Origin: Paenibacillus contaminans
GTDB taxonomy: Bacteria; Bacillota; Bacilli; Paenibacillales; NBRC-103111
Assembly (NCBI RefSeq): GCF_003285015.1
Contig: NZ_QMFB01000001.1
Location: 558,001-622,000 of the forward strand
Length of the DNA stretch: 64,000 nt
Direction: 5' to 3'
Shown: positions 36,109-43,959 of the stretch, one piece after another
Layout: each line of letters begins with the position of its first letter
Numbering within the stretch: the first letter of the stretch is position 1
The notes under the pieces: model-generated
The model's input: the letters and a program-made list of their open reading frames with translations, nothing else
Told to the model about the DNA's origin: nothing
Database searches by the model: none
Program-made: the position numbers and the translations under genes

Positions 36109-36952
36109 ACATAGACATCCATAGTTTATTGGCTTTGCGGGCAGCGGTCGGCGTCATTTGAAACTTGCCTTTGAACTCGCGGCTGAAGTGAAACGAATTG
36201 ACGAACCCGCTTGTTAGTGCGATTTCCGCAACCGGCGTATCCGAGGTGCACAGCTTCCGATACGCTTCGTTTAGGCGCACGGATTTCACATACTCCATCG
36301 GCGTTTGCTGAAATTGCTTGCGGAATAGCTGAAATAATATGGAGCGCGATCCCGCAAACTTGCTTAGCAGCAAATCGATATCGATCGGTTCAAACCAGTG
36401 ATCGCGTATGAATGCAAGCACCGGCTGAAGCTCCTGAGCGGCGCTGAGTAAGGAAGCGCTGTTTTCCGACGGCTTTGCCAGTTCTAACAGTAAGGATAAA
36501 AGACGGTACGCCAGCTCGTTTTTCGTGACGATCGCGGTAATTGATGCGGCTCCGCTAGGGATGGTATCCCTCAAAGCAAGCAGCTTTTCGATCAGTTCGC
36601 CGAACTGTTGTCCCTTCTCAGGATTGCATTTATGGGGCAGCTCATAAAGATGGAACAGATCGAACGTATCCATCAAATAAAATTGAAAATGAACGTATCG
36701 CATTGTCATTACGCCCGTTGCTGCATCCGCAATATGTTTAATCCGCAAGGGGAGATGCGGCGGAGTCAGAAACGCTTCCGAGCCGGTAACGACATAAGTA
36801 CCCGATTCCGTTTGCAATTCATACGTTCCGCAAGTGGCTTGCGCAATGATTCCAAATGGGACGGTTTTCTCATGCACCCAACCGTCGGGACAAAAACCTC
36901 GTCCTACTTCCAAATGATGAATCCGTATCTCGAACAAATCTGCTCCCCACAT
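36107..36952 (-). CDS. AraC-family transcriptional regulator
   Basis: A 281-residue protein. The N-terminal half looks like a cupin sensor (ATCGTYELQTESGTYVVTGSEAFLTPP). The last 100 residues are an AraC double helix-turn-helix (DIDLLLSKFAGSRSILFQLFRKQF, then VAEIALTSGFVNSFHFSREFKGKF). It is transcribed away from the ThuA gene at 37183, with 230 bases between the start codons, so it probably regulates that gene or the upstream transport operon. The ligand is unknown. The DNA between the two genes shows no strong promoter by eye. Confidence 0.92.
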   Translation of the reverse strand: MWGADLFEIRIHHLEVGRGFCPDGWVHEKTVPFGIIAQATCGTYELQTESGTYVVTGSEAFLTPPHLPLRIKHIADAATGVMTMRYVHFQFYLMDTFDLFHLYELPHKCNPEKGQQFGELIEKLLALRDTIPSGAASITAIVTKNELAYRLLSLLLELAKPSENSASLLSAAQELQPVLAFIRDHWFEPIDIDLLLSKFAGSRSILFQLFRKQFQQTPMEYVKSVRLNEAYRKLCTSDTPVAEIALTSGFVNSFHFSREFKGKFQMTPTAARKANKLWMSM

Positions 36953-37182
36953 GTGAATTACCTTCTTTCGTATACGGTGAGATATTCATGAAAAAATGCT
37001 ATCCGTGCCTAGCATTCGCACAAGCCTGATTTGAACCTTGTCTTATTATACATGATGAGATTTAGCGAGCTGGAGGAATATTTTCAGATAGATGTTTCGC
37101 ATTTCCGGCCATTCTCAATCGCTCGGCGCAAACGTATAGTGAAGAGGTCAAACATTCACACGGGGAGGAGCGGATAGATTCC

Positions 37183-38739
37183 ATGATACGGCCATTAACC
37201 AAAAAGATCGTGCTGATTGCGGGTGAACTTAGTCATGGCCCAGGTGCGCATGAGTATGTGAAAACAGTCCGGCTGCTTAAAGTGATGCTTGAGCAGTCCA
37301 CGGCAGGCGATCAGCTTCAAGTCGAGTATCATACTGGAGGCTGGCCGGAGGATGAGCGTACATTGGAGGACGCCGATCTTGTGTTATTCGCCACAGACGG
37401 CCGTGACGGATTTCTGTTTAGGGATGTGCCTTTTGTAGAGACAAAGGAGCGGATTTCTCTAATGGAGCGCTTGATGGAAAGAGGCTGCGGGCTTATGCTG
37501 CTGCATTTCTCCACCTTCTTTACGCGGGAAGAAGGGAAAAAGGTTCTTGAGTGGGGCGGCGGCTACTTTGAATGGGAAGACGAAGCGGGCGAGCGCAATT
37601 GGTATTCTCATATATCCGAGGGCGATCGTCTCGAATTGGCGGCATCGGCTCATCCGATCGCGAATGGGGTAAGCGCTTCTATTGAATTACACGATGAAAT
37701 TTATTGGAGACTTAGATTTACACCCGATGATCCGCGTATAACGCCGATCTGGCGGGTACCGGGCTTAACCGACGAAGGCGATCCTACGGCCAATTTAGTA
37801 GGCTGGGCGCTGCAGCGCGAAGACGGGGGACGAGCCTTCGTCACCTCGGCAGGTCATTCCTATTCGTTATGGGAAAATGAAGATTTCCGCAAAGCTCATT
37901 TAAACGCGATCATGTGGGCCGCCGGCTTGGAAATCCCGTATGGAGGCGTGATATCGCATTACTATGATGATGAAGCTATCGCAGGGGTATTGGACGGCGT
38001 GCAGGGATCCGGCCGAGGCGCTGTCGACTCCGAACCGATCCATGTTCTGCTTATTTCAGGCAACGAGCATCATAAATGGCATCTTTGGGAACGGACGATG
38101 CCATCCATTTGCGCAGCGCTCCGCCAGGATGAGCGGATTGCGGTGACGGTAACGACCGACATCGAATCGCTTGCCGAAATGGATTTAGCCCTATTCCATA
38201 CGATAGCACTAAACTATTGCAATTGGCAGGATCCGCAAGGGTTGAGCGAGCGGGCGAAGGAAGCTTTACTGACCTATTTGCGCAATGGCGGCGGATTGCT
38301 TATTTTGCATTTTGCAAACGGAGCTTTCCATTTCTCGCTGCCGGAAGCGGGAGCATCGGATTGGCCGGAGTTTCGACGGATAGTGCCGCGAGTCTGGAAT
38401 CATCATGGAGCAAGCGCTCACGATGCATACGGCTCGTTCGAAGTGCGGATCGTTGATCCCGAGCACGCGACGACACGCGGCATTGCCGGATTCGCCGTGA
38501 CGGATGAGCTGTATGTCAACCAAGAAGGCACAGCCGATATTCATGTTCTATATGCGGCAACATCCCAAGTGACGGGCAAAGAAGAGCCGCTCGCGTGGAC
38601 ATCGGAGTATGAGGGCGCACGCGTCTATCAAACCCTGCTAGGACACGACGAAGAGTCATACCAAGTGCCGGAAGTGCAAGAAATGCTGCGGCGAGCCGTT
38701 TTATGGACCTGCGGGAAATTGCCGGAAGGAGGAAACTGA
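37183..38739 (+). CDS. Tandem ThuA-like protein
   Basis: A 518-residue protein with two ThuA/glutamine-amidotransferase-like domains. The first starts KKIVLIAGELSHGPGAHEYV and includes GCGLMLLHFSTFFTREEG; the second starts at about residue 285 (IHVLLISGNEHHKWHLWE) and includes GGGLLILHFANGAFHFS and TDELYVNQEG. ThuA proteins belong to a class-I amidotransferase-like fold and are linked to catabolism of trehalose, keto-sugars and other disaccharides. Single-domain forms are about 220-260 residues, so this is a duplication. GGGGAGGAG lies about 12 bases before the ATG. The MDR gene follows directly, with its ribosome site inside the end of this gene. Confidence 0.85.
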   Translation: MIRPLTKKIVLIAGELSHGPGAHEYVKTVRLLKVMLEQSTAGDQLQVEYHTGGWPEDERTLEDADLVLFATDGRDGFLFRDVPFVETKERISLMERLMERGCGLMLLHFSTFFTREEGKKVLEWGGGYFEWEDEAGERNWYSHISEGDRLELAASAHPIANGVSASIELHDEIYWRLRFTPDDPRITPIWRVPGLTDEGDPTANLVGWALQREDGGRAFVTSAGHSYSLWENEDFRKAHLNAIMWAAGLEIPYGGVISHYYDDEAIAGVLDGVQGSGRGAVDSEPIHVLLISGNEHHKWHLWERTMPSICAALRQDERIAVTVTTDIESLAEMDLALFHTIALNYCNWQDPQGLSERAKEALLTYLRNGGGLLILHFANGAFHFSLPEAGASDWPEFRRIVPRVWNHHGASAHDAYGSFEVRIVDPEHATTRGIAGFAVTDELYVNQEGTADIHVLYAATSQVTGKEEPLAWTSEYEGARVYQTLLGHDEESYQVPEVQEMLRRAVLWTCGKLPEGGN

Positions 38740-38741
38740 CG

Positions 38742-39722
38742 ATGGAAGCGGCGATACGCATTATTGGAAAACAAGCAGCCGATCTCGGCTCACTTGAGAA
38801 ACCGACACGGCCGGCGCCAGGCCATTTGCTGGGGAGAACGCTGTATTCGCTCATCAGCCCGGGAACGGAGCTGCATGCCGTTTATTTGAAGGATCGCGAA
38901 GAGCCGGCATTCCCGGGTTATGCTTCCGTATTTGAAGTCGAGCAGGCTGCGGAAGACGTGCACGGCTTCAAGCCCGGCGATCGCATATTATGTATGTACA
39001 ATCATCAAAGCTTTCAGCATATTCCGGCCGGCGATGCGGTATTGGTTCCGGAGGGACTTGATCCGGCAGCGGCAGCGATCTCCCGTTTAATGAATGTCAG
39101 CATGACGACGTTGATGACGACCACGGCTCGGCCGGGCGATAAAGTCATTGTTTCTGGCGCGGGGCCGGTAGGTTTCCTCGCCTCGCATATGTTAAAACGC
39201 ATCGGCTATGAGGTTTTGGTCGTAGATCCGATAACGAGTCGTTTGGAAACGGCGAGAGCGTCCGGCATCGCGCAGACGGCAGCTTCGTTCCCGCTTGATG
39301 ACCCTGCTTGGAAGCATCATGTCGCTCTTGTCGTCGATTGCTCGGGACATGAATCGGCTGTGCTCGACGCTTGCCGCATCGTCCGTCCGCGCGGAGAAGT
39401 CGTGATGATCGGCGTACCCTGGAAACGATATACCGAGCATTACGCGCAAGAGCTGCTGTCACTTGTGTTTCATCATTATGTAGTATTACGAAGCGGATGG
39501 GAGTGGGAGCTTCCGATGCACCCAGGTCATTTTCAGCCGCATAGCATTAGAGGAAATTTAAGTTTATCGCTGCAATGGCTCGCCGAAGGCTTCCTGGATG
39601 TCAAATCGTATTCGCGTCTCATGTCTCCGCATGATGCGCAAGAAGCCTATGACGGTTTGGCGAACCGCCGGTTCGAAGAGATGTTTATTTTATTCGATTG
39701 GAGCCGGTTAGAGGAGAACTAG
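38742..39722 (+). CDS. Medium-chain dehydrogenase/reductase (SPGTE type)
   Basis: A 326-residue protein if started at ATG 38742, which follows GGAAGGAGG; the frame stays open into the upstream gene. The segment YSLISPGTELHAVY near residue 40 and GYASVFEVEQ are typical of an MDR subgroup that lacks the usual structural zinc loop. The nucleotide fold has VIVSGAGPVGFLASHML and LVVDPITSRL. Such proteins oxidise sugar alcohols or related secondary alcohols with NAD(P). It is coupled to the tandem ThuA gene (2-base gap) and ends in a terminator, giving a two-gene operon. A ThuA plus dehydrogenase pair suggests keto-sugar metabolism (inference). Confidence 0.86.
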   Translation: MEAAIRIIGKQAADLGSLEKPTRPAPGHLLGRTLYSLISPGTELHAVYLKDREEPAFPGYASVFEVEQAAEDVHGFKPGDRILCMYNHQSFQHIPAGDAVLVPEGLDPAAAAISRLMNVSMTTLMTTTARPGDKVIVSGAGPVGFLASHMLKRIGYEVLVVDPITSRLETARASGIAQTAASFPLDDPAWKHHVALVVDCSGHESAVLDACRIVRPRGEVVMIGVPWKRYTEHYAQELLSLVFHHYVVLRSGWEWELPMHPGHFQPHSIRGNLSLSLQWLAEGFLDVKSYSRLMSPHDAQEAYDGLANRRFEEMFILFDWSRLEEN

Positions 39723-39740
39723 TCGCTTCATGTGGAGAAC

Positions 39741-39772
39741 GTACCGGATCAGGGATCCGGTGCGTTTTTTTT
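39741..39772 (+). terminator. Intrinsic terminator after the MDR gene
   Basis: A 10-base-pair stem (39741-39750 with 39754-39763, one G-T pair) and a 3-base loop are followed by G and eight T. It closes the ThuA/MDR operon. Confidence 0.9.
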
Positions 39773-39843
39773 GAATTTACATGTTTCATGAATCAAGGAC
39801 GGCAAAGTCGATCCCTACGCTGCTATTAAGGCGCCTTTATATG

Positions 39844-40033
39844 CTGTAATCCGAAATAGCCCACATGGAGCAAGGAATCGAGGTTCGCCCTACGCTGGAG
39901 TCCGATTTTGCCGGCTTGGAGAACGGATTCACCAATGTACCTATCAAAATACCCGCTGCAAGTAGGCGTTGTCGGACTGCAGGCGGGGTAAGGAAGCCGT
40001 ACTCGATTCCATGTGGGTAAAATCGGACTGCAA
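39844..40033. repeat. Interspersed four-motif palindromic element, copy 2
   Basis: This is the second copy of the element at 12216. Forward motifs lie at 39844-39870 and 39895-39918, inverted motifs at 39959-39982 and 40007-40033. The outer arms carry CCCACATGGA and TCCATGTGGG, whereas copy 1 has CCCGCTTGGA and TCCAAGTGGG: a T-A pair has become A-T with pairing kept. The 765-base gap 39723-40487 otherwise holds a terminator, a large hairpin and the conserved tail listed separately. Confidence 0.82.
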
Positions 40034-40110
40034 GCGACTGGAAGGGTAAGCTGGTAGGAATACCGGTTGGAGGAGGCGATAGAAAGCACCAAAGACGAAC
40101 ATGAGGTAAT

Positions 40111-40220
40111 GGGTATGGAGGCCGGCAAAGGAGCTTCGCTAGGGGCAGTCTTTGAAATCGTGTTTCTCCCTTGTAATAAGTTCAACGAAACACGATTTCG
40201 AAGGCTGAAAGCCTATACCC
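40111..40220. other. Large nested hairpin inside the repeat-bearing gap
   Basis: A 20-base-pair stem with two G-T pairs (40146-40165 with 40188-40207; core AAATCGTGTTT and AAACACGATTT) is enclosed by GGGTAT (40111-40116) and ATACCC (40215-40220) plus further pairing. It interrupts the order seen in copy 1, where the tail follows the palindrome directly. It may be a structured RNA or a small inserted element. No protein is encoded. Confidence 0.6.
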
Positions 40221-40236
40221 GTTGCCACGTCAACAA

Positions 40237-40277
40237 ACAAACGTATATCGAACACCAATGCCCGCCGCAAAGCGGGT
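40237..40277. repeat. Conserved AAACGTATA tail and small hairpin
   Basis: Twenty-two bases at 40237-40258 are identical to 12418-12439 (ACAAACGTATATCG, then AACACCAA). A CCCGC/GCGGG hairpin with TTTC follows. A related sequence lies at 41343-41365 before a strong terminator. Confidence 0.7.
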
Positions 40278-40487
40278 TTCTTATCACGTCCGCCGCAGTC
40301 CGTCAGTTTTTGCATAAGCAAGCTAACAAATACTACTGCGCGGTTTTTGCTTTTCATGTAAAATGCATTGGATGGTAACAATTCATGATCTTTTGGATGG
40401 TTCATTTTCACGCTAATCCATTTATCATAGTAAACTAATAGGATTATATGTATAATGGAAGGCTAAGAGAAGAAAGGGGTACTGAAG

Positions 40488-41294
40488 ATGTCTGGCGGCT
40501 TAAGTGGAAAACGGATTGTTTTAGCGGGCTCCCGCAAAATAGAGGAACTAAGCGTTATCGTAGAAAAACAAGGCGGTTCCACGCTCGTACGCTCTCAGCA
40601 AGGCTCGTTGGTGCTCGACGTCAGCGAGGTAGAGCGAGATATACGTCAAGTGGTCGAAAGCGGGGCCGATTGGATGATTTTCACGACCGGAACCGGTCTT
40701 GAAGCGCTGCTGAATCAGGCCGATCGAATCGGCGTTCGTTCGCAGCTGCTCGATATTATTACGAAAGCGAAGGTCGCGGCCAGAGGATACAAAACGTTTG
40801 CCATGCTGAAGCAATTGGGGATACGTCCCATTGCCGTGGATGACGATGGCACGACCCAGGGGCTCATTCGTTCGCTTGAAGCCTATGCGTTCGACGGTCT
40901 AGGCGTCGTTATTCAATTGCATGGGGAAGCCATGCCGTCATTGACAGCCTTTTTGGAACAAAAAGGAGCCGTCGTTAAAGCGATACTGCCGTATAAACAT
41001 ATCGCACCTCAGATGGAAACTTCACTCCTTTTGTGCGAAGAGATATCCGATTGTTCCGTCGATGCGGTCTGCTTTACGACGGCGGTTCAAGTCCGTTATT
41101 TCTTTCAGTTCGCCAAAGCGAATAACTGCCATTCGGAAATGGTTGATAGATTCAATACGAAGGTGCTAGCTGTCGCGGTAGGCAAAGTGACGGCGGAAGC
41201 TTTGAAGGAGGAAGGCGTCGAACGCGTGATCGCGCCCGAAAGCGAGCGGATGGGCGCAATGATCATTGAGATTTCACGCTTTTATCAGAATTAA
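40488..41294 (+). CDS. Uroporphyrinogen-III synthase-like (HemD) protein
   Basis: A 268-residue protein with the two-lobed HemD fold: GKRIVLAGSRKIEELS, WMIFTTGTGLEALL, VAARGYKTFAMLKQLGIRP in lobe one and later VDAVCFTTAVQVRYFFQFA and VLAVAVGKVTAEALKEEGV. HemD cyclises hydroxymethylbilane in the tetrapyrrole pathway. No other heme or siroheme gene is nearby, and in this phylum extra HemD-like proteins occur outside hem operons, so a stand-alone or regulatory role is possible. AAAGGGG lies 9 bases before the ATG, and TATAAT at 40451-40456 is a possible -10. A strong terminator follows, so it is a single-gene unit. Confidence 0.88.
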   Translation: MSGGLSGKRIVLAGSRKIEELSVIVEKQGGSTLVRSQQGSLVLDVSEVERDIRQVVESGADWMIFTTGTGLEALLNQADRIGVRSQLLDIITKAKVAARGYKTFAMLKQLGIRPIAVDDDGTTQGLIRSLEAYAFDGLGVVIQLHGEAMPSLTAFLEQKGAVVKAILPYKHIAPQMETSLLLCEEISDCSVDAVCFTTAVQVRYFFQFAKANNCHSEMVDRFNTKVLAVAVGKVTAEALKEEGVERVIAPESERMGAMIIEISRFYQN

Positions 41295-41342
41295 TTGGGG
41301 CGAAGCGCGGTTGAAAACCTCAACCCGCTACCTCCCATACGC

Positions 41343-41395
41343 ACAAACGTATAGCCATGCACCAAAGGACCGTCCGTGATTTGCGGACGGTTTTT
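41343..41395 (+). terminator. Terminator after the HemD-like gene, with AAACGTATA prefix
   Basis: ACCGTCCG (41369-41376) pairs perfectly with CGGACGGT (41384-41391), followed by TTTT. The preceding 23 bases (41343-41365) resemble the tail of the interspersed repeat: AAACGTATA, then CACCAA. Confidence 0.9.
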
Positions 41396-41506
41396 CTTAG
41401 ATGGATAAAGGCTGTCGCTTCCGTTAGAGCTTGACTCCTTAGCGAGGGGCAGGCATCCCCCCACGTTTAGCTTCATCGGCAAGCTAGCAGGCTGACCGCA
41501 TATGAT

Positions 41507-42394
41507 TTAAACGTTTGCTGATCGTCCACCGGATGAACGGCATTCGCGAAGCGTCTGGGAAGGCGCTAAACCCGTGATGGCTTTGTACTGCTTCGAGAAG
41601 ACGAAAGGGTCGGGATAGCCGAGATGAAAGGCGATTTCCTTGACGGATTGATCCGAATGCTCCAGCAAGTAACGCGCATATTCGATACGCGCTTTGATCT
41701 GATACTCTTTGATCGTCAAACCGAACATTTGATGGAACAACTGTGAGCAATATTTGGGTGTAAGTCCGGATAGAGCGGCTAGCTCTTTGACCGTAAGCCG
41801 GTCTGCCGGATTCGTATCCATATGATTCTTTATGTGCATCATGGCGGGATGAATCGGCTTGCTTCGTTCGATCTCCTCCAGCTCGTGCGACATTTCCGCA
41901 AGCGTTTGACTGACGGAGGCATGACACAACGCGTCTCTTCTGACGGTAGGCGGAAGACAGTAATGGCGGTGAATCGTCTCGAACAGCAAACGGAATTTTT
42001 GCGTATCCCGCGGAAGTAAAGAGAAATAGCAGGGGACCGGCGTAGTGACGAAATTTCTGTTGCTGTCCTCATATCGCCTTATTTTGAAGCGGATCGGGAT
42101 GATGCTTAACGGCTCATTCAAATCCCTATACGCCGCATGTTGCGCACCGTCGGACAGAAAGAGCAGGTTTCCTGCCGACAGTTTCACGGGAAATCCGTTT
42201 ACCTGATAGGTGACAACTCCGCTTCTGACATACAACATATGAATCTCATCGAGCACGCGCTCTTCAATGCGCCAAGAAGAGGGAACCGTCACGTTAAAGC
42301 AGGTATGAATATGGAACGTCTGCGAGGAAAGCGCTAGATGAAGCAGGGAGTCCAGGAAGACGGAGGCTTCGTGATTCGTCAGACTTTTTGACAT
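41507..42394 (-). CDS. AraC-family regulator divergent from the sulfatase
   Basis: A 295-residue protein. The N-terminal cupin-like sensor includes HMLYVRSGVVTYQVNGFPVKLSAGNLLFL. The C-terminal AraC domain has VKELAALSGLTPKYCSQLFHQMFG and VKEIAFHLGYPDPFVFSKQYKAITG. AAAGGAGG precedes the start codon. It is divergent from the sulfatase gene with an 85-base intergenic region that contains a TATAAT-bearing palindrome, so it very probably regulates the sulfatase. Confidence 0.93.
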   Translation of the reverse strand: MSKSLTNHEASVFLDSLLHLALSSQTFHIHTCFNVTVPSSWRIEERVLDEIHMLYVRSGVVTYQVNGFPVKLSAGNLLFLSDGAQHAAYRDLNEPLSIIPIRFKIRRYEDSNRNFVTTPVPCYFSLLPRDTQKFRLLFETIHRHYCLPPTVRRDALCHASVSQTLAEMSHELEEIERSKPIHPAMMHIKNHMDTNPADRLTVKELAALSGLTPKYCSQLFHQMFGLTIKEYQIKARIEYARYLLEHSDQSVKEIAFHLGYPDPFVFSKQYKAITGLAPSQTLRECRSSGGRSANV

Positions 42395-42411
42395 GCGATT
42401 CCTCCTTTATG

Positions 42412-42462
42412 CCATGTAGTTTCCGTGTTGTGACGACTATAATTATAGCCATCATGACATGG
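42412..42462. promoter_or_regulatory. Divergent promoter/operator between AraC and sulfatase genes
   Basis: The perfect 12-base palindrome CTATAATTATAG (42437-42448) gives a TATAAT on both strands. It is flanked by CCATGT (42412-42417) and ACATGG (42457-42462). Overlapping divergent promoters would let the regulator control both genes. Confidence 0.5.
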
Positions 42463-42479
42463 AATTCAAGGAGGATTTT

Positions 42480-43838
42480 ATGGCTGCGAGACCTAACGTT
42501 ATCTTCATCATTGCCGACGATCACCGGTATAGCGCCATCGGAGCGTCAGGCGACAGGACGGTACGAACGCCGGTGCTGGATGCGATAGCCCATGCCGGTA
42601 CGATGATGGCTTCGACGCATATGATCGGAGGAGTCGACGGAGCCGTTTGCGTTCCCTGCCGGGCTTGCGTGAATACGGGAACTCATATTTTTCAGGCGAC
42701 GGAAAGCCAGAAAATCGGCGATCATTCGCGTACGAATGTCATTCGGAATCGTGCGGCTGCGATGCCGGCATGGTTCCGCTCGCACGGTTACCATACGCAC
42801 GCGATCGGCAAGTGGCACAATGACAGGGCCAGCTTCACAGCTGGTTTTTGCAGCGGCGAAGCACTGTTTTTCGGGGGGATGAGCGAGCATCGGCAGGTGC
42901 CTGTTTTCGATTATAACGCTGAAGGGTATTATCCTCCTGAAGCGCTGCGGCTCGAAACGAAATTTTCGACGGAGCTGTTTACCGATTCGGCCATCGATTT
43001 TATTGAGCAATACGAAAGCGACGATCCCTTTTTCCTATATTTGGCTTATACGTCCCCGCATGATCCGAGAACGGCGCCCGAGCCTTATGCGAGCATGTAT
43101 GATCCGGAGAATATCCCGCTTCCGCCGAGTTATATGGAGGAGCATCCTTTCGATAACGGAGAGCTCGATATCCGTGACGAGAAGCTGGCCGCATATCCGC
43201 GCAAGCAAGAGGAGGTACGCCGGCATATTGCCGATTATTACGCGATGATATCCCATATGGACCATCATATTGGTAAAGTGCTGCAAGCGCTGGCTGCTAG
43301 CGGCAAAGCGGATAACTCGATCATCGTCTACACGGCGGATCACGGCCTTGCCGTCGGACAGCATGGATTGCTGGGCAAGCAAAATCTGTACGATCACAGC
43401 ATTCGCGTGCCATGGCTGATCAAAGGTCCGGGAGTCCCTGCCGGCAAGCGTATCGAAGAGCTTGTTTACCAATTCGATATATTCCCCACGCTTTGCGATT
43501 TATCGGGCATCGAAGCGCCATCCGGTATTGAAGGGAAGAGCGTGAACGCATTGATCCGCGGCGAGTCGAACCGGGGTAGAGACACGGTCTATTCGTTATA
43601 TAAAGATATTCAACGTATGGTGAAGGACGACCGCTATAAAATGATCCGGTACCGCCGTTCGGCAGAAACCGGTCTAGGAAGCGATTTCGTGCAGTTGTTC
43701 GACCTGGCGAACGATCCTTGGGAATTGAACAACCTGGCTTCCGACCCCCGATACCGGCCGCAAATCGAAGAGCTTGAGCGGGAGCTGGCCGGCTGGATGC
43801 AGCGCGTTAATGATCCTTACGCCGGTTTGTTTCTGTGA
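42480..43838 (+). CDS. Type I sulfatase
   Basis: A 452-residue protein if started at ATG 42480, 5 bases after AAGGAGG; an ATG 21 bases earlier lies before that site. The signature CVPCRACVNTG (57-67) provides the C-x-P-x-R motif whose Cys57 is converted to formylglycine. Metal ligands are visible as IADDH (11-15) and YTADHGLAVGQHG. It should hydrolyse sulfate esters, probably on sulfated sugars given the fucosidase downstream. There is no signal peptide. Formylglycine-generating enzyme or radical-SAM maturase is not encoded in the window and must lie elsewhere. Confidence 0.92.
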   Translation: MAARPNVIFIIADDHRYSAIGASGDRTVRTPVLDAIAHAGTMMASTHMIGGVDGAVCVPCRACVNTGTHIFQATESQKIGDHSRTNVIRNRAAAMPAWFRSHGYHTHAIGKWHNDRASFTAGFCSGEALFFGGMSEHRQVPVFDYNAEGYYPPEALRLETKFSTELFTDSAIDFIEQYESDDPFFLYLAYTSPHDPRTAPEPYASMYDPENIPLPPSYMEEHPFDNGELDIRDEKLAAYPRKQEEVRRHIADYYAMISHMDHHIGKVLQALAASGKADNSIIVYTADHGLAVGQHGLLGKQNLYDHSIRVPWLIKGPGVPAGKRIEELVYQFDIFPTLCDLSGIEAPSGIEGKSVNALIRGESNRGRDTVYSLYKDIQRMVKDDRYKMIRYRRSAETGLGSDFVQLFDLANDPWELNNLASDPRYRPQIEELERELAGWMQRVNDPYAGLFL

Positions 43839-43959
43839 TATTTTACCACTAGCGGACGGCAGACGATCCGGTAGAAATTGTGCTACGCTCACCTGAGTAG
43901 ATTGCGCCTTTAACGCAGTCAACAAGGTGGGCTTTTATCATGATAAAGAGGTGCATCCT

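Noticed and set aside
37023..37050. AAGCCTGA followed by TATTAT upstream of the tandem ThuA gene
   Set aside because: The spacing to an A/T-rich -10 does not match the other three boxes and the upstream half is not conserved.
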